This document shows positions 10,534 to 21,586 of a stretch of DNA of 64,000 nucleotides, in pieces. The first letter of the stretch is position 1. Every line of letters starts with the position of its first letter. The stretch is from Anaspis maculata (lineage: Eukaryota > Arthropoda > Insecta > Coleoptera > Scraptiidae), in the NCBI GenBank assembly GCA_949128115.1, contig OX421961.1, positions 85,419,277 through 85,483,276 of the forward strand. The letters run 5' to 3'. The notes below the pieces were generated by a model. That model saw nothing but the letters and a program-made list of their open reading frames with translations, made no database searches and was not told the origin of the DNA. Both the position numbers and the translations under genes were made by a program.

Positions 10534-12040
10534 TATGCTTTCTGCGCCCGTCCATATATCGTTGATATATTCATTACAAAAATAATTGTATACGCGCATC
10601 AATTGCCTCTCTGGCAAATTCTTCTCTGCGGAATATTCATTTTCAATATTCATTGAGAAGTTCGTATATTTTTTAGCGACTTTCCCAGCATGGTTGGCTT
10701 CAAAATTCAAAAAATAAAACGCACTTTTAACACGGCGGAGCAATGTAAATACAAATGGCGCGATCACTCATGGCACACTGTGCACAGAACATGCCGAAAA
10801 CAGCTGCGCGGAATCGCGGATTCTCCGTCTCTCTTTTGAAGAAACCTGTATTCAGCCCGATTCTGTTCATGAAATGTTGGCTAGCAATCATGTTCATAAG
10901 CAAGTTCCCACTGCAGAGCCCTTTGTTTTAGGCCGCTGCAATTATATTTTGCTTATCAACAAATTTAGACCAAGAGCTAGCAACATTTTATTTACCTCAT
11001 AAGCAAAAGGCGGTTTGACTTTTGGGGCATGTAGAGATTATGATTGGCTTCCATAAAATATTTGTCTTATGAAAAATTCGCCTTGCTTTCTCACGAGGCA
11101 AGCAAAGAAATGGTCCATTTGACAGCTATATTCAAGAGCGGTTTTTCTAGTGTTCTTAATCGATATAAATATCAATTTCATCAGGAATGGATAGGTTGAA
11201 CTATCTTTCAACTAAATTGAATGGGACCGAATCTCGGAATGCATTATAAACTACCAAGAACCAGACTTTCTCAACTGGCATGTTCAAGCTAGTGGGCTAA
11301 GCCGAGCTGTTTGGATCACATTTGATGGCCGATTGTCAAATCATGCCTTCATGCCTACTAGAAAAACCGGTGCCAATTTTCGACCGCTTGGAAATCTGGT
11401 TTTAGGTAGCTTCTAATGCATTTCTATATTCTTATTCATTCATTCGGTCTTTTTTTACCGCAATGTTTCGCATTTCTGGGGGCGTAGTCTTTCAGCTGCG
11501 CACCTCTGGGGCTAGATCTACTACAAGCCTGCTAAATATGCCAACCATAACATGAAATAAGAGACACAAATGCAAACCCATTTTCACATTATTTCTACTT
11601 GTCAAATTTCCATGTGAATAATGTGGGTATTGCAGGTATCCACTAGTGCCCACCTAGGCTACTAGACGTCGGAGCATGGTGTTCCTCGCAAAAACGTCCT
11701 CGACGATCAAGTACTGAGCTCTACACCAGGTGGCGTTTTTTAAATGTAAATCTAGGGTTGCTAGATCATCGACAGCTTTGGCTTACGGCTGGCCGGTCGC
11801 GTGATAATCAGGTTCCCTATGTAAATCGCCGCATCCTATGGGTCCTATGGCATCCGTCTGGCATGAACACCTGTACATGGTAGTATATGGTGATGCCAAC
11901 GTTGCCAAATTGGGCTACTGAATCTTTTCCAAGAAATATTTTCGCGTCTTTGTCGCTCAAACAGTAGCTGTAGCTCAAACCAAACCACTCTCGCAGCTTT
12001 CTTTGCAGCAGAGTTCTGATTGGAACTGACGCCTGTTATT
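10534..12040. other. Gene-free AT-rich stretch
   Basis: No credible exon, RNA gene or defined repeat was found. Short possible mirrored pieces (CGGTTTTTCTAG near 11140 against CTAGAAAAACCGG near 11358) suggest decayed foldback remnants. The longest ORFs have no recognisable protein signature. Confidence 0.4.
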
Positions 12041-12041
12041 G

Positions 12042-12158
12042 CGGTCAGTGACCAACATTTGACCAATGAGAGCTCGGCAGCAAAAAAATCTGCAGCTTTT
12101 TTAGCTGGCGAGCTCTGATTGGTCACATGTTGGTCATTGACAGCCAAGTTGACAGCAA
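12042..12158. repeat. Short palindrome
   Basis: GTCAGTGACCAACATTTGACC pairs imperfectly with GGTCACATGTTGGTCATTGAC; inner GAGAGCTCGGCAGC and GCTGGCGAGCTC pair as well. It is MITE-like, about 117 bp, without an ORF. Confidence 0.6.
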
Positions 12159-13238
12159 TGACAGGGCTACCATAACTACCATAAGTATCCCCTCTGAGTG
12201 TCCCTATTTATACGTTCGCGCCTGTGGGGCTCCGCTTCCACTCCACTAGGAGTGTATTGATCTTATGGAATTGCCAGCTGAGTGAGTGCATAGACCACAA
12301 AGTTTAATGTCTCTATCTTTGTTCTCCGTATAAAGTCGTCATGGGAGTGAAACAAAGACATCATCAAACGAACGTTGAAAATTTCTGGCTGGTGGTTTTC
12401 GAAGCGTCATGTTGGCGATGCCGAAAATTACTGCTGTCTTCTGTCGCTGTTGTTGCCATCGATTGTCAAGTGGTGGTCCAAAGTCCTTCGTAGTGAAATT
12501 CCGTGTATTACGGTATGCTGAGTCACCAATTCTCCGTAAAAACTGCTGGAATTGTTGATTGACGAAGGGGCGAAGTGTTTTCTACACACTTGTACTATCA
12601 AAAAGCCAAAATTCCGCCGAAACGCACCCGCCTACCCAGAGGGTGGCTTCCGAAAGTAAGTCCTACCCTTATCTGCTTCTAAAAATAGCATTTCGCATGA
12701 AATTTTGCAATCATGAATGTCGGCAGAAGCAATATTGTTTTTGCTTGTATAATTTTACTGCATGTCTTTTGGTTTAGGAGTGTCTGTGGCTCTGATTGAG
12801 GGCTCGGGGCTGTTCGTAGTGCTAGTATTTTTCCTCGAATTGTCACAGTCCACAGTCACGTGGTCTACAGCGTCATAAATGTCAATGTTATTTTTGTTGT
12901 TTTGATGTTGACGGGGACGGGTGACGGGTGTCGTGGGGAAAAAAATACAAAAAAACGGGAATGAGGTTAGGTCACGTCACAGACTCACGCAGAGTGGTCA
13001 CGTTAGGTCTTGGTCTTGTAAGTTGGAACGTGGTTAGAACTTTGCTAGTTGCGACACGCGTTTAATTGGTCCTAATGTGAAAATTTCGAGTAGATAAAAC
13101 TTCTGAAAACCTACTTATCGTTTAAACAGCGAATGAATTTGTGGGTTAACCCATTTGTTCCAAGGAGGTGCGTTTGATTGCGATTTTCCATTTTTCCATG
13201 GTCATATTCAACGCCTTTATTGCAGAAATTTGAGTGAA

Positions 13239-13892
13239 ATGGATAAAGTCCACCAAGAACCTGGCAAGTCCAACTCCAGACTGAGGCAACCAGCAGAAAT
13301 GTCCACCAGTTTTTCCAAAAGGAAGCCACTGGCCCGTGGAATCCCTGAAAGTTCAACAGCTTCTGGTGAGAAACCCTTCACCAAAAAACAACCAGTTCAA
13401 GGTTCAGAAAATCCACGACGTGCTTCAGAAGTTTTCAAGAAAAAACAAACTTCTGATGACAAGAAAAAACCATTTGATAAGAAGAAATGGCGAATGCAAA
13501 GGTACAACAACAAGTTCAAAGTGCAACAGTGGGAGGAAAAACGGAAGAAGGCGATGACAAGAAGGTACGAGAGGGACATGAAAAAAGATGCAGATCCAAA
13601 ATTTGATGTCAAGAAACTATACGAACAGGAAGCTTCCGAAGAAGAAAGCAGTGAGAATGAAGATGTGCAGGACAACAAACGCCGGAAAAAAATAAACAAA
13701 CGCGCTAGTCTTGAAGAAAGGCAAGAGCAATACAAGAAAATGAAGATCGAGAAAGAAGCAGCATTGAGGAAGTACCAAGAAGAGAAAGCAAAAAATGCAA
13801 AGAGACTTAGCCAGAGAACAAAGAAAGGGCAACCAGTGATGAAAGGCAGGCTGGAAATGCTTCTGGAAAGGATACAGAAAAACCTTCAATGA
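13239..13892 (+). CDS. Fyv7/TAP26 (CCDC59)-like nucleolar protein
   Basis: Predicted 217-aa, highly basic, coiled-coil protein resembling the Fyv7/TAP26 family, which is linked to small-subunit rRNA processing; vertebrate TAP26/CCDC59 is also described as a thyroid transcription factor 1-associated protein. What is seen: Lys/Arg-rich stretches throughout, an acidic patch EEESSENEDVQ near residue 135, and a C-terminal TKKGQPVMKGRLEMLLERIQ block matching the family's conserved GQP.M......LL..I signature. I chose ATG 13239 over the in-frame ATG at 13155: the extra 28 codons are Cys/Phe-rich and unlike the rest, and TTGCAG just upstream (near 13210-13215) looks like a 3' splice site ending a 5'-UTR intron. 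A polyadenylation hexamer ATTAAA lies at 14021-14026. The family call is moderately sure; function is from the family only. Confidence 0.75.
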   Translation: MDKVHQEPGKSNSRLRQPAEMSTSFSKRKPLARGIPESSTASGEKPFTKKQPVQGSENPRRASEVFKKKQTSDDKKKPFDKKKWRMQRYNNKFKVQQWEEKRKKAMTRRYERDMKKDADPKFDVKKLYEQEASEEESSENEDVQDNKRRKKINKRASLEERQEQYKKMKIEKEAALRKYQEEKAKNAKRLSQRTKKGQPVMKGRLEMLLERIQKNLQ

Positions 13893-14020
13893 TAGTGCTA
13901 TGCTGCTATGGTTATTATTATTATTATTATTAGCTTATTTGTGAGTTTGTGGTAGGTTCTTATTTCAACTACTTCAAGTTGATAATTATGTATACAGCCA
14001 TTTCTTTGTGAATATAAGTT

Positions 14021-14026
14021 ATTAAA
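14021..14026 (+). terminator. Polyadenylation signal ATTAAA for the Fyv7/TAP26-like gene
   Basis: ATTAAA lies about 130 bases after the stop codon at 13890-13892, in AT-rich sequence. It is the common variant of the AATAAA signal; use is inferred. Confidence 0.4.
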
Positions 14027-14588
14027 GGTTGTAGTTTCCTTACTTACAAAGCAGCAAAAACTTTGTACTTCTTTTCACCAAAGCCAATTAATGGAAAGTA
14101 ATGAAAACAGTCATAGATTTTTAAAATACTATCATGAAGAGTGTTACGTGTGTGAAATATTGAATTTCCAAAGATTTTAGAAAATAAAAATTAGGTCTTT
14201 GCAATAAGTACCTCCAAAACAACTATATCTGCGGTAATCACAAAATTGAATACAACTAAGCTTCGCAATGCATAAATCGCAAACAACTGGCTTGAGGCAG
14301 CAAGGCATGCTTCTTATAATTTACAAGCCATGAATAAGTCATTGAGAAATTTCACAAAGAAGAAGATCTGATTGTCGCCAGTTTTCAAAGTTAGCAGTTT
14401 TCACAAGTTGTATTATGTAATTTTGAACACTCAAGTATGAATGAATAGCCTCTAAAAGCGCACCTCTAAATGCGCTTATAGCTTAAAAGCTAGATACGAA
14501 TACGGCCCCTCATTTTCAAGGTGGGTTTTAGGTTTCGCCGCCATTTTGGTCGTCATACTTGAATCTTTGATTTGGATTTTCACTCATA

Positions 14589-16046
14589 GTTGCAGCGGTA
14601 CGCTAGCGAAATGACCCTGATTCTGCATTTTGTGATACTGCAATGAAATTTTGCATATGCAAACTACATAAAATTTCAAGTGATTTGACCCGCAGCACTC
14701 AAAAATTTATCCATTAGGGGGCGACTGGGGGCCCCTCAAAATTTCAAAATGTCAGAACTTTTACCATGCATCATTCAATACCGCTCAATCTACCGTACAG
14801 GACCTGAACAACTTTGTTCTTGACCATCATAACATTTTTCGTCATGTCAATTCCATTCTTCTTATAGAAAAAAAATAATTTCTTTGCCTGTTCAACAAAT
14901 TATAGAATAATTTTTTTTTGGATCACAAATAGGTTGTGGCGTCGTTTTTGTGTGATAATCGATAAATCCACATCCCCTTGACTCATTTATAGAAACAGAA
15001 CTTTTGCAGTGCTACTTCTTAACGAAGGAGTGACCTCAACTTACCATTATTTTCAACATTACCTATTTCAATGTTTTATCCCGATAAATATGACTATTGT
15101 TGTACTAATATATAGCTTGAAGTTTTATTCAACGGTGTGGATGATAAAATGGCCTCAGATTCCACCTGGAAGCCGTGCATACTAATTTTTCTGCAGAGCC
15201 GTCAAATTTGGCATTTTTGATTTTCTACCGGGAGTGACCAAAATATCAATACACACCACTCCGCCCAAGAGCACCGGTTTCGATACTTTCGCACCAACTT
15301 TCATTTCAGTATCACAAAATGCAAAATTGTCAGGCGTGAATATCGTTTCCCGCTAGAACAAACCGGTGCTCTCGGGAGGTGACATGTGTATTGGCATTTT
15401 GGCCGCTCCCGCTAGAAAATCAAAAATGCTAAATCTGACGGCCTTGCAGAAAAATTATTATGTACGGCTTCCAGGTGGAATATGAGGCTGTTTAATCATC
15501 AACATCGTTGAAGAAAACTTCAAGCTATATATTAGTATGAAAATAATCATACTTACCAGAATAAAACATTGAAAAAGGTAATGTTGAAAATAATGGTAAG
15601 TTGAGGTCACTGCTTTGTTGAAAAATAGCACTGCGAAAGTTTTCTTTTCATAAATGAATCAAGGGGATGCGGATTTATCGATGATCGCATAAAAACAAGT
15701 AAACAACCCATTTGTGGTCCAAGAAAAAATTATTTTTCAATTTGTTGACCAGGCAAAGAAATTATTTTCTTTTCTATAAGAAGAATGGAATTGACATGAC
15801 GAAAAATGTTATGATAGTCAAGAACAAAGTTGTTTTGGTCCTGTACGGTAGATTGGGCGATACTGAATGGTGCATGGTAAAAGTTCTGACATTTTGAAAT
15901 TTTAAGGGGCCCCCAGTCGCCCCCTAATGGACAAATTTTTGAGTACTGCGGGTCAGATCACTTGGAATTTTATGTAGTTTGCATATGCCAAATTTCATTA
16001 CAGTATCACAAAATGCAGAATCAAAAAGCGTACCGCTGCAACTATC
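14589..16046. mobile_element. Large palindromic foldback element, about 1.46 kb
   Basis: TIR AGTTGCAGCGGTACGCT at the left matches the right end in reverse complement. The arms of about 700 bp pair through blocks such as TGTCAGAACTTTTACCATGC, GGGGGCGACTGGGGGCCCCT and GGAAGCCGTGCATACTAAT, meeting near 15310. No transposase or other gene was recognised. Both arms contain mirrored ACTTACCATTATTTTCAACA blocks. Confidence 0.85.
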
Positions 16047-16252
16047 ATAGAACTATGAATCTACTTTTGTATCATCAGATTTTCGTATTTTCAAGCTGGA
16101 TGTCATGGTTCCGTCACCATCTTGACCTCCACATTGAAATCTTAATGGAACCATTTCCATAAGACATTGAATCTGCTGCCTTTGCATAATTGCATAGACA
16201 GTTATATCCACTTCAAAAAATTGTAGGTACTGATTTATAGTGCTACTCCTGC

Positions 16253-16374
16253 TACTCTCTAAAAAATAACATTCCATAAACGCTCTGTTATGTAAAAATT
16301 CCTGTCGGCCATTGGCTGTTGCCAAGGGAATAACAACTTAACAGAGTCTTTAGGGAATGTAATTTTTTAGAGAA
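16253..16374. repeat. MITE-like palindrome, about 122 bp
   Basis: TACTCTCTAAAAAATAACAT at the left pairs with ATGTAATTTTTTAGAGAAT at the right; inner CATAAACGCTCTGTTA pairs with TAACAGAGTCTTTAGG. The centre holds GGCCATTGGCTGTTGCC. Confidence 0.75.
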
Positions 16375-16879
16375 TCGCACCATTAGTACGTTCACTCCCA
16401 CCTGATTCTAGTCGGCTGTGAGGTTTTGTTTTTAGGTTTCCAAATCTGAAATTTGAAAACTCCCTAAACTTGACAGTTGGTTGCATTGCTGTTTGAGAAC
16501 TCAAGTTTGACAGTGTCATAATTTGATACAGTCGTGAATTATGGCTCCAATATCCATATAAAATAGGGATCTCAAATTTCTCAGCTCTGGAGGTGAAACA
16601 TCCGCCAGCACAGATAAATCCACCCATAATTGAAATTCATCATACTATTTTCACTGCGTCGTATTCTGCATGAAGTTCAATATTGTTATCACCCCCCATA
16701 TAAGGGTCAACCATGTTCTGCATTCTGCATTCTGCAAAACATAGTATGAGGAACTTCGCAGTTGGACGTCAAGTCTACAATAACAAACTGTAAAATTTGA
16801 CCAGCCGACTAGAATCACGGTAGAAGTGAACGGGCTATAGTAATGGAAATGTGGGGGCTGTATTTACCGCGCCGATTAA

Positions 16880-17135
16880 CACAATCTATTAAACCGATCA
16901 ATCGATTATTTCGAATACTTAATCGATTTTTCAATAATTAATTGTCAAATAATGATTAGTTGTCAAATAATAAATAATCGATTTTTCGATTGTCAAATAA
17001 TGATGGATTGTCCAATAATCCATTTTCCAATAATCGGCTATTTCAATTATTCCTCGGATTATTTGATTGTACAATAATCAGTTATATCGATTGTTCAAAT
17101 GTAATTATTTGAAAATGGATTAATCGAAAATTTCG
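16880..17135. repeat. Low-complexity AATAATCGATT-rich tract
   Basis: A degenerate run built from AATAATCGATTT, TTGTCAAATAATGATT and similar units, reading the same way on both strands. It could be a decayed simple or satellite-like repeat. No ORF. Confidence 0.5.
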
Positions 17136-17770
17136 CACAGCCCTAGTCGTGACCTTGCAGTTTTCCGTATTGTTACAATAGCTCTAGGTCATCTCGAAAA
17201 GTTGAGAAGGTATTTTTTCGGCATTTAATGAGAGAACGATAAAGTCAAGGATAAAGTTCTGTGGAAAAAATCGAGCGAAATGCTGGCCTTATAGACGATG
17301 AAACTTCATGATACGGTATAAGTACGCACTTTTACTTGTGAAAAACTTGTATGGTAGCCACACTCGAAACTGAATCCTTAAAAAGGTGGAAGGTCTTTGC
17401 CCCACGCGTGAGGCAACAGAAACGGAGGTTGTTTTCGTGTATTATAGCTCAAGCAACAAAAAAAAATGAAATGAATGAATAACACTGGACTACACATCTT
17501 TCGAATAACACTTCATTGAGGGAAACAGATCTACCAATACATATACAGAGGAGTGCATGAAAAACGGCCACCGCTGTAGCATCGTTATTCCTTATCCGAT
17601 CTTCCAAGATTCAAAAACCATTCCAAATGGTACGATGTCTCCTATAATTTGACAGTAAAAAATATTTTTTTCATTGTGATGCTTCTGAGCACTGACAGTC
17701 AACTTTTGTTTTTCAAATGGCAACTATATTTTTTTAATTTATTTTTGGATTCTTTACGCTTATCTGAATA

Positions 17771-18810
17771 CAGGGTGGTCCAGGTTATAGTAGCAATAAT
17801 TCACCATTCGATGGTCCATCAAAAACTAGGTCGACATGCATAATTTAATTTTTCTCCAAAACGCTTCCCAAGGGAGATAGAGCCCTTCAAAGTTCAGTTT
17901 TTTAAATCTTTTTCTGCAATTACTCTCAAGTCATCAAAGCAGTTATCACCAGATTTGGTACAAATACTTATGAAATAAATATCTATCACTTGACGTAGAT
18001 AACTTTTGTCAAAATTGTCCAGTGGCGTAGATACCGGGGGATTGCTCAACTTCTCCCACCCCATTTTCTACGCCACTGGATATTTTTGAAAAATTATACT
18101 TTTTTGAATTCCTTGTTCAATTTAAAATAAAAAGTTACTCCTGTAAAATTTTGATTAGAGGCTTCATTTCTGAGATATTTGGGTTTGAAACTTTGGAAAA
18201 CGCTTCGAAATCGCAACTTTCGAAGGCCTAAAAATTAAAACCCAAGAAAACTTATGATTTCTCAACTGAAATGAGTTTTCTAGGTCGTTTAAGTTGATTT
18301 ACTGCCATTTTTAGCTAAGAAACGAGGCGTTTTCAGAGAAAAGACAATTTGGGCTCTGGAAAGTGGCGATTTCGAGATGTTTTCCAAAGTGTATAACCCA
18401 AATATCTCAAAAATTAGGCCTCTAATCAAAATTTTATGAGAGTTTTTTTTTTCCTTAATGAACAAAGAATTCAAAAAAAGTATAATTTTTTAAAAATATC
18501 CAGTGGCGTAGAAAATGGGGTGGGAAAAGTTGAACAATCCCCCGGTATCTATGCCACTGGACAATTTTGACAAAAGTTATCTACGTCAAGTGATGGGTAT
18601 TTATTTCGTAAGTATTTGTACCAAATTTGGACAAAATCGCTCTGATGACTTGAGAGTTACTGCAAAAAGAAGATTTTAAAAACTGAACTTTGAAAGGCTG
18701 TATCTCTCTTTGGAAGCGTTTTAGAAAAAAATTAAATTATGCATGTCGACCTAGTTTTCGATGGACTATCGAATGGTGAATTATTGCTACTATAACCTGG
18801 ACCACCCTGT
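17771..18810. mobile_element. TA-flanked palindromic foldback, CAGGGTGGTCC termini
   Basis: A perfect-looking palindrome of about 1.04 kb with TIR CAGGGTGGTCCAGGTTATAG and a TA dinucleotide at both borders, fitting a 2-bp TA target duplication of Tc1/mariner type. It is inserted in the left arm of the outer foldback; the right arm around 20475 shows the undisturbed target. Its core (about 18115-18480) shares TGGGTTTGAAACTTTGGAAA and nearby sequence with the palindrome at 48150-49404. It also carries a mirrored CAGTGGCGTAGATACCGGGG segment. Confidence 0.85.
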
Positions 18811-19041
18811 ATAATGATGCATCAATATCACCCTTTTTATCATCAAACACGAAGAAAAAATAATAAACTGTGAAATTTTTACACATCACAGTATCATCAA
18901 AACACCCACGATATGCACGCAATCCGGTAGGCTAGGTGAAAAATGATGTTCAAAAGCATAGAGTAGGTCAGGCGTTTGGTATATTTCAAAACGTCAATGT
19001 CAAAATGTTTTCAAAGTTCAAAAAAAGCTGCCCGTCTCTAA

Positions 19042-19170
19042 TAGCTGTATTACACTACACAATTTCTTGTACAATCTGTCAAAATAGTGTCAAAAAACAA
19101 TGAACTTGATGGTTCAACTGACAGATTGTACAAGAAGTTGTACAAGAAATTGTGTAGTGTAATACAGCTA
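19042..19170. repeat. MITE with TAA target duplication (PIF/Harbinger-like)
   Basis: A 129-bp palindrome with TIR TAGCTGTATTACACTACACA. It is flanked by TAA on both sides, while the opposite arm of the enclosing palindrome (around 19325) retains the unoccupied GTCTCTAAGAC. A 3-bp TWA-type duplication is typical of PIF/Harbinger elements; the superfamily call is by this criterion only. Confidence 0.8.
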
Positions 19171-19466
19171 TAAGACTTGTTTATTCTATATTTCTAGTTT
19201 ACTATTTTATATCTTTTTAGGTATGTGTTGTGAAAATGGAAAATCAATAAGACATTTTTTCCTGACGGGTCACAATACACACTTAGGAAGATATGAAACA
19301 GTAAGCTGAAAATAGATAATAAAGACGTCTTAGAGACGGGCAGCTTTTTTTGAGCTTGGAAAACATTTTGACATTTACGTTTTGGAATACCAAACGCCTG
19401 ACCTACTCTATGCTTTTGAACATCATTTTTCACCCAGCCTACCGGATTGCGTCCATATCGTGGGTG

Positions 19467-20379
19467 GCAGGGGTACGAAATAGCGCAGTTCAAAATAGCG
19501 CGGGACGAATTAGCGTGCATAAAACAGCGCAAGTATATTACAGCGCAGGACAAAACAGCGCAGGACAAAATAGCGGAGGTTCATAACGGCGCAGGTATAT
19601 AACAGCACAAAGACGAAATAGCGCAAGTAATAGCGCAGGTCAGGAAAGTGCGTGACAAAAATTAAAAAACAACAATAAGCAAAATGTATGTCAATGTCCA
19701 ATATATTCCAGTCAATTTGTGGAACAGGTCATCAGAGTAAACGACGACTTTCCGAGAATCAACAGTTCGCAGGAAGCATGACCAAAGCGTTTCAAAATTC
19801 ATTGAATCGCCACCATCCTGATGGCGTTGTAAAATTGGTCGAACAATTCTTGAAGGAACAAGACCATACAGAAGTTTATGTTGCTAGATATAGAGGAGGG
19901 TTCTGGAAGAAAGTCAACGAGTCTTGTGAATACGTCCAATTGAGTAGAAGGTTAAGAACCTTGACAGAAGAATATTCGTTCAGATTAGTCGAATCATATT
20001 TAGGGTTTGCATCTGTAAATTAGAATTCGTAAATTTTCTTATCGTTTGTTAACCTTATGGATACCACCCTTATAGAACCTTTCAAATGAAATAGTGCTTG
20101 TTTTTTTTGCTTATCTATGCATGTAAATAATGATGTGAATCGCGAGATAATACTTGAAGAATTTGCGCCTGACGGAGGTAAAAGCCTGCGCTGTTATGTA
20201 TTTGCGCTTCTTTGGACCTACGCTATTTTGTGCACGCTTTTATGGTCTCACGCCGTTTTGGAATGCGCTATTATGTACTTATGCTGTTTTGGACCTACGC
20301 TATTTTGTCCTGTGCTATTTCGTCATGCGCGTTTTTGTCCAGCGCTATTTTGAACTGCGCTATTTCGTACCCCTGCCAT
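19467..20379. mobile_element. Foldback element with tandem-repeat termini and 9-bp target duplication
   Basis: Starts GGCAGGGGTACGAAATAGCG and ends with its reverse complement. Each terminus (about 19475-19645 and 20180-20370) is an array of degenerate units of 15-25 bp built on AAATAGCGCAGGAC. Both borders carry ATCGTGGGT, a 9-bp target duplication, and the opposite arm of the enclosing palindrome (18900-18925, read in reverse) has one uninterrupted copy. Long TIRs made of tandem repeats plus a 9-bp duplication are the hallmarks of Drosophila FB-type/Mutator-like foldback elements. The middle, about 540 bp, carries one ORF (19688-20023). Confidence 0.8.
19688..20023 (+). CDS. Unrecognised 111-aa ORF inside a foldback element
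   Basis: The only sizeable ORF in the unique middle of the tandem-repeat foldback. It starts at ATG 19688 (MSMSNIFQSICG) and stops at 20021-20023. The composition is protein-like rather than low-complexity: a basic N-terminal part with KRRLSE, an FQNSLNRHHPDGVVKLVEQF segment, and a C-terminal part rich in Arg, Glu and aromatic residues (RYRGGFWKK, RRLRTLTEEY). I recognise no transposase, zinc finger or catalytic motif. It could be an accessory gene of the element, a captured host exon, or chance. The antisense ORF over 19194-19568 runs through the tandem array and is rejected. Confidence 0.35.
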   Translation: MSMSNIFQSICGTGHQSKRRLSENQQFAGSMTKAFQNSLNRHHPDGVVKLVEQFLKEQDHTEVYVARYRGGFWKKVNESCEYVQLSRRLRTLTEEYSFRLVESYLGFASVN

Positions 20380-20699
20380 CGTGGGTATTCCGATGCTACT
20401 GTGATGTGTAAAAATTTCGCAGTTTGATTTTTTTTCTTCGTGTTTGATAATAAAAAGGGTGATATTGATGCATAGTTATATTCAGATAAGCGTAAGGAAT
20501 CCAAAAATAAATTAAAAAAATATAGTTGCCATTTGAATAACAAAAGTTGACTGTCAGTGCTCAGAAGCATCACAATGAAAAAAATATTTTTTACTGTCGA
20601 GTCATAGGAGACATCGTACCATTTGGAATGGATTTTGAAGATCGGATAAGTAATAACGATGCTACAGCGGTGGCCGTTTTTTATGCACTCCTCTGTATA

Positions 20700-21422
20700 C
20701 AGCAATGAAAATCATATGACAAGAAACTGAAATGGTCTATTGAGAATAAACAGATGCATGACCAAATAAAACAAGTAGCCAAGTCCTCACGGGGTGAGTC
20801 TCCGAGCGCATTTTCGGAGTGCAGATGAGTAGACTGTTCACTATTAGTATTACCTGGATTTTCCCAAAAATATCACAAGAAATGATCAATCTTCAATAGT
20901 CATCAAACCGCAGCGCCGCGACTGTAAAAATCGCATCCGCATATAAGTGCATAAGTATTGATTCCTCATAAAATTAGAGGCATCTTCTTTGATAATAATC
21001 AATCAATCAAGTTAATTCTTTCACTAAAAATTTCTTATTACTTTCTGCACATTTCATTCACTAGATGTATGCTTCTATCTGTAATGGGACGCAAATTGTG
21101 TCACTGCAGTCAATACACATAACTTTCACTTTGTGGAATCGCGTCGCGGAACCCGCTTCTTGAAAAAATCGTATCTTACATAGCAATAAAGTAATCAAAA
21201 TGATTCTTTCATTAAAAATTCATCCATTACTTTCTGCATATTCCATTCGCTGAAAGTCTCATATTTTTTTCAATTCTTTATCGAATTCTGAAGTAGTGAA
21301 ATATTTGACCATAAAACTGAAACACATTTTTAATGTTACCTCCTAGGTATACTAGTACAATATGAACTACATATATACAATTTACGTATTACATATTTAA
21401 ATACGTCATCCTACCTATGTAG
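20700..21422. other. Gene-free AT-rich stretch
   Basis: Nothing recognised. The pairs TTTCACTAAAAATTTCTTATTACTTTCTGCA and TTTCATTAAAAATTCATCCATTACTTTCTGCA recur about 190 bp apart (near 21018 and 21207), a weak direct repeat. Confidence 0.4.
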
Positions 21423-21586
21423 GTACAGTCATTGCCCATTAAAAACGCGTACAAGCTTTTGACACGGAGTGTACTGATTTGATCAATTTTGGTCTGGTGT
21501 CGCAGTGACAAGGTAGCCAAAATTAATCAAATCAGTACACTCCGTGTCAAAAACTTGTAAGCGTTTTTAATGGGCAATGGCCGTAC
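21423..21586. repeat. MITE-like palindrome, 164 bp
   Basis: GTACAGTCATTGCCCATTAA at the left pairs with TTAATGGGCAATGGCCGTAC at the right; inner TTTTGACACGGAGTGTACTG pairs with CAGTACACTCCGTGTCAAAA. No coding content. Confidence 0.85.

Larger units (their letters stand above)
17542..20699. mobile_element. Outer foldback element with three later insertions nested in it
   Basis: The ends are TATACAGAGGAGTGCA and its reverse complement. The outer arm block 17542-17769 pairs with 20470-20699. The inner arm blocks 18812-19041 and 19171-19180 pair with 20380-20470 and 19325-19466, converging on a loop near 19180-19325. Three elements interrupt the arms: a CAGGGTG palindrome (17771-18810), a TAA-flanked MITE (19042-19170) and a tandem-repeat foldback carrying an ORF (19467-20379). 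In each case the opposite arm keeps the uninterrupted target, so all three are younger than the outer element. Confidence 0.85.

Noticed and set aside
13155..13238. N-terminal extension of the Fyv7/TAP26-like protein
   Set aside because: In frame, but composition changes sharply and a likely 3' splice site lies just before the ATG at 13239.
19194..19568. 124-codon minus-strand ORF
   Set aside because: It runs through the tandem GCGC array and the palindrome arm; its Cys-rich repeats are products of the repeat unit.
19475..19645. CRISPR-like array
   Set aside because: Units are degenerate and short with no regular spacers, the host is an animal, and the array is mirrored at the other end of a foldback.
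20117..20427. Plus-strand ORFs at the right end of the FB-like element
   Set aside because: Three frames are open at once because of the tandem repeat; translations are repeat artefacts.
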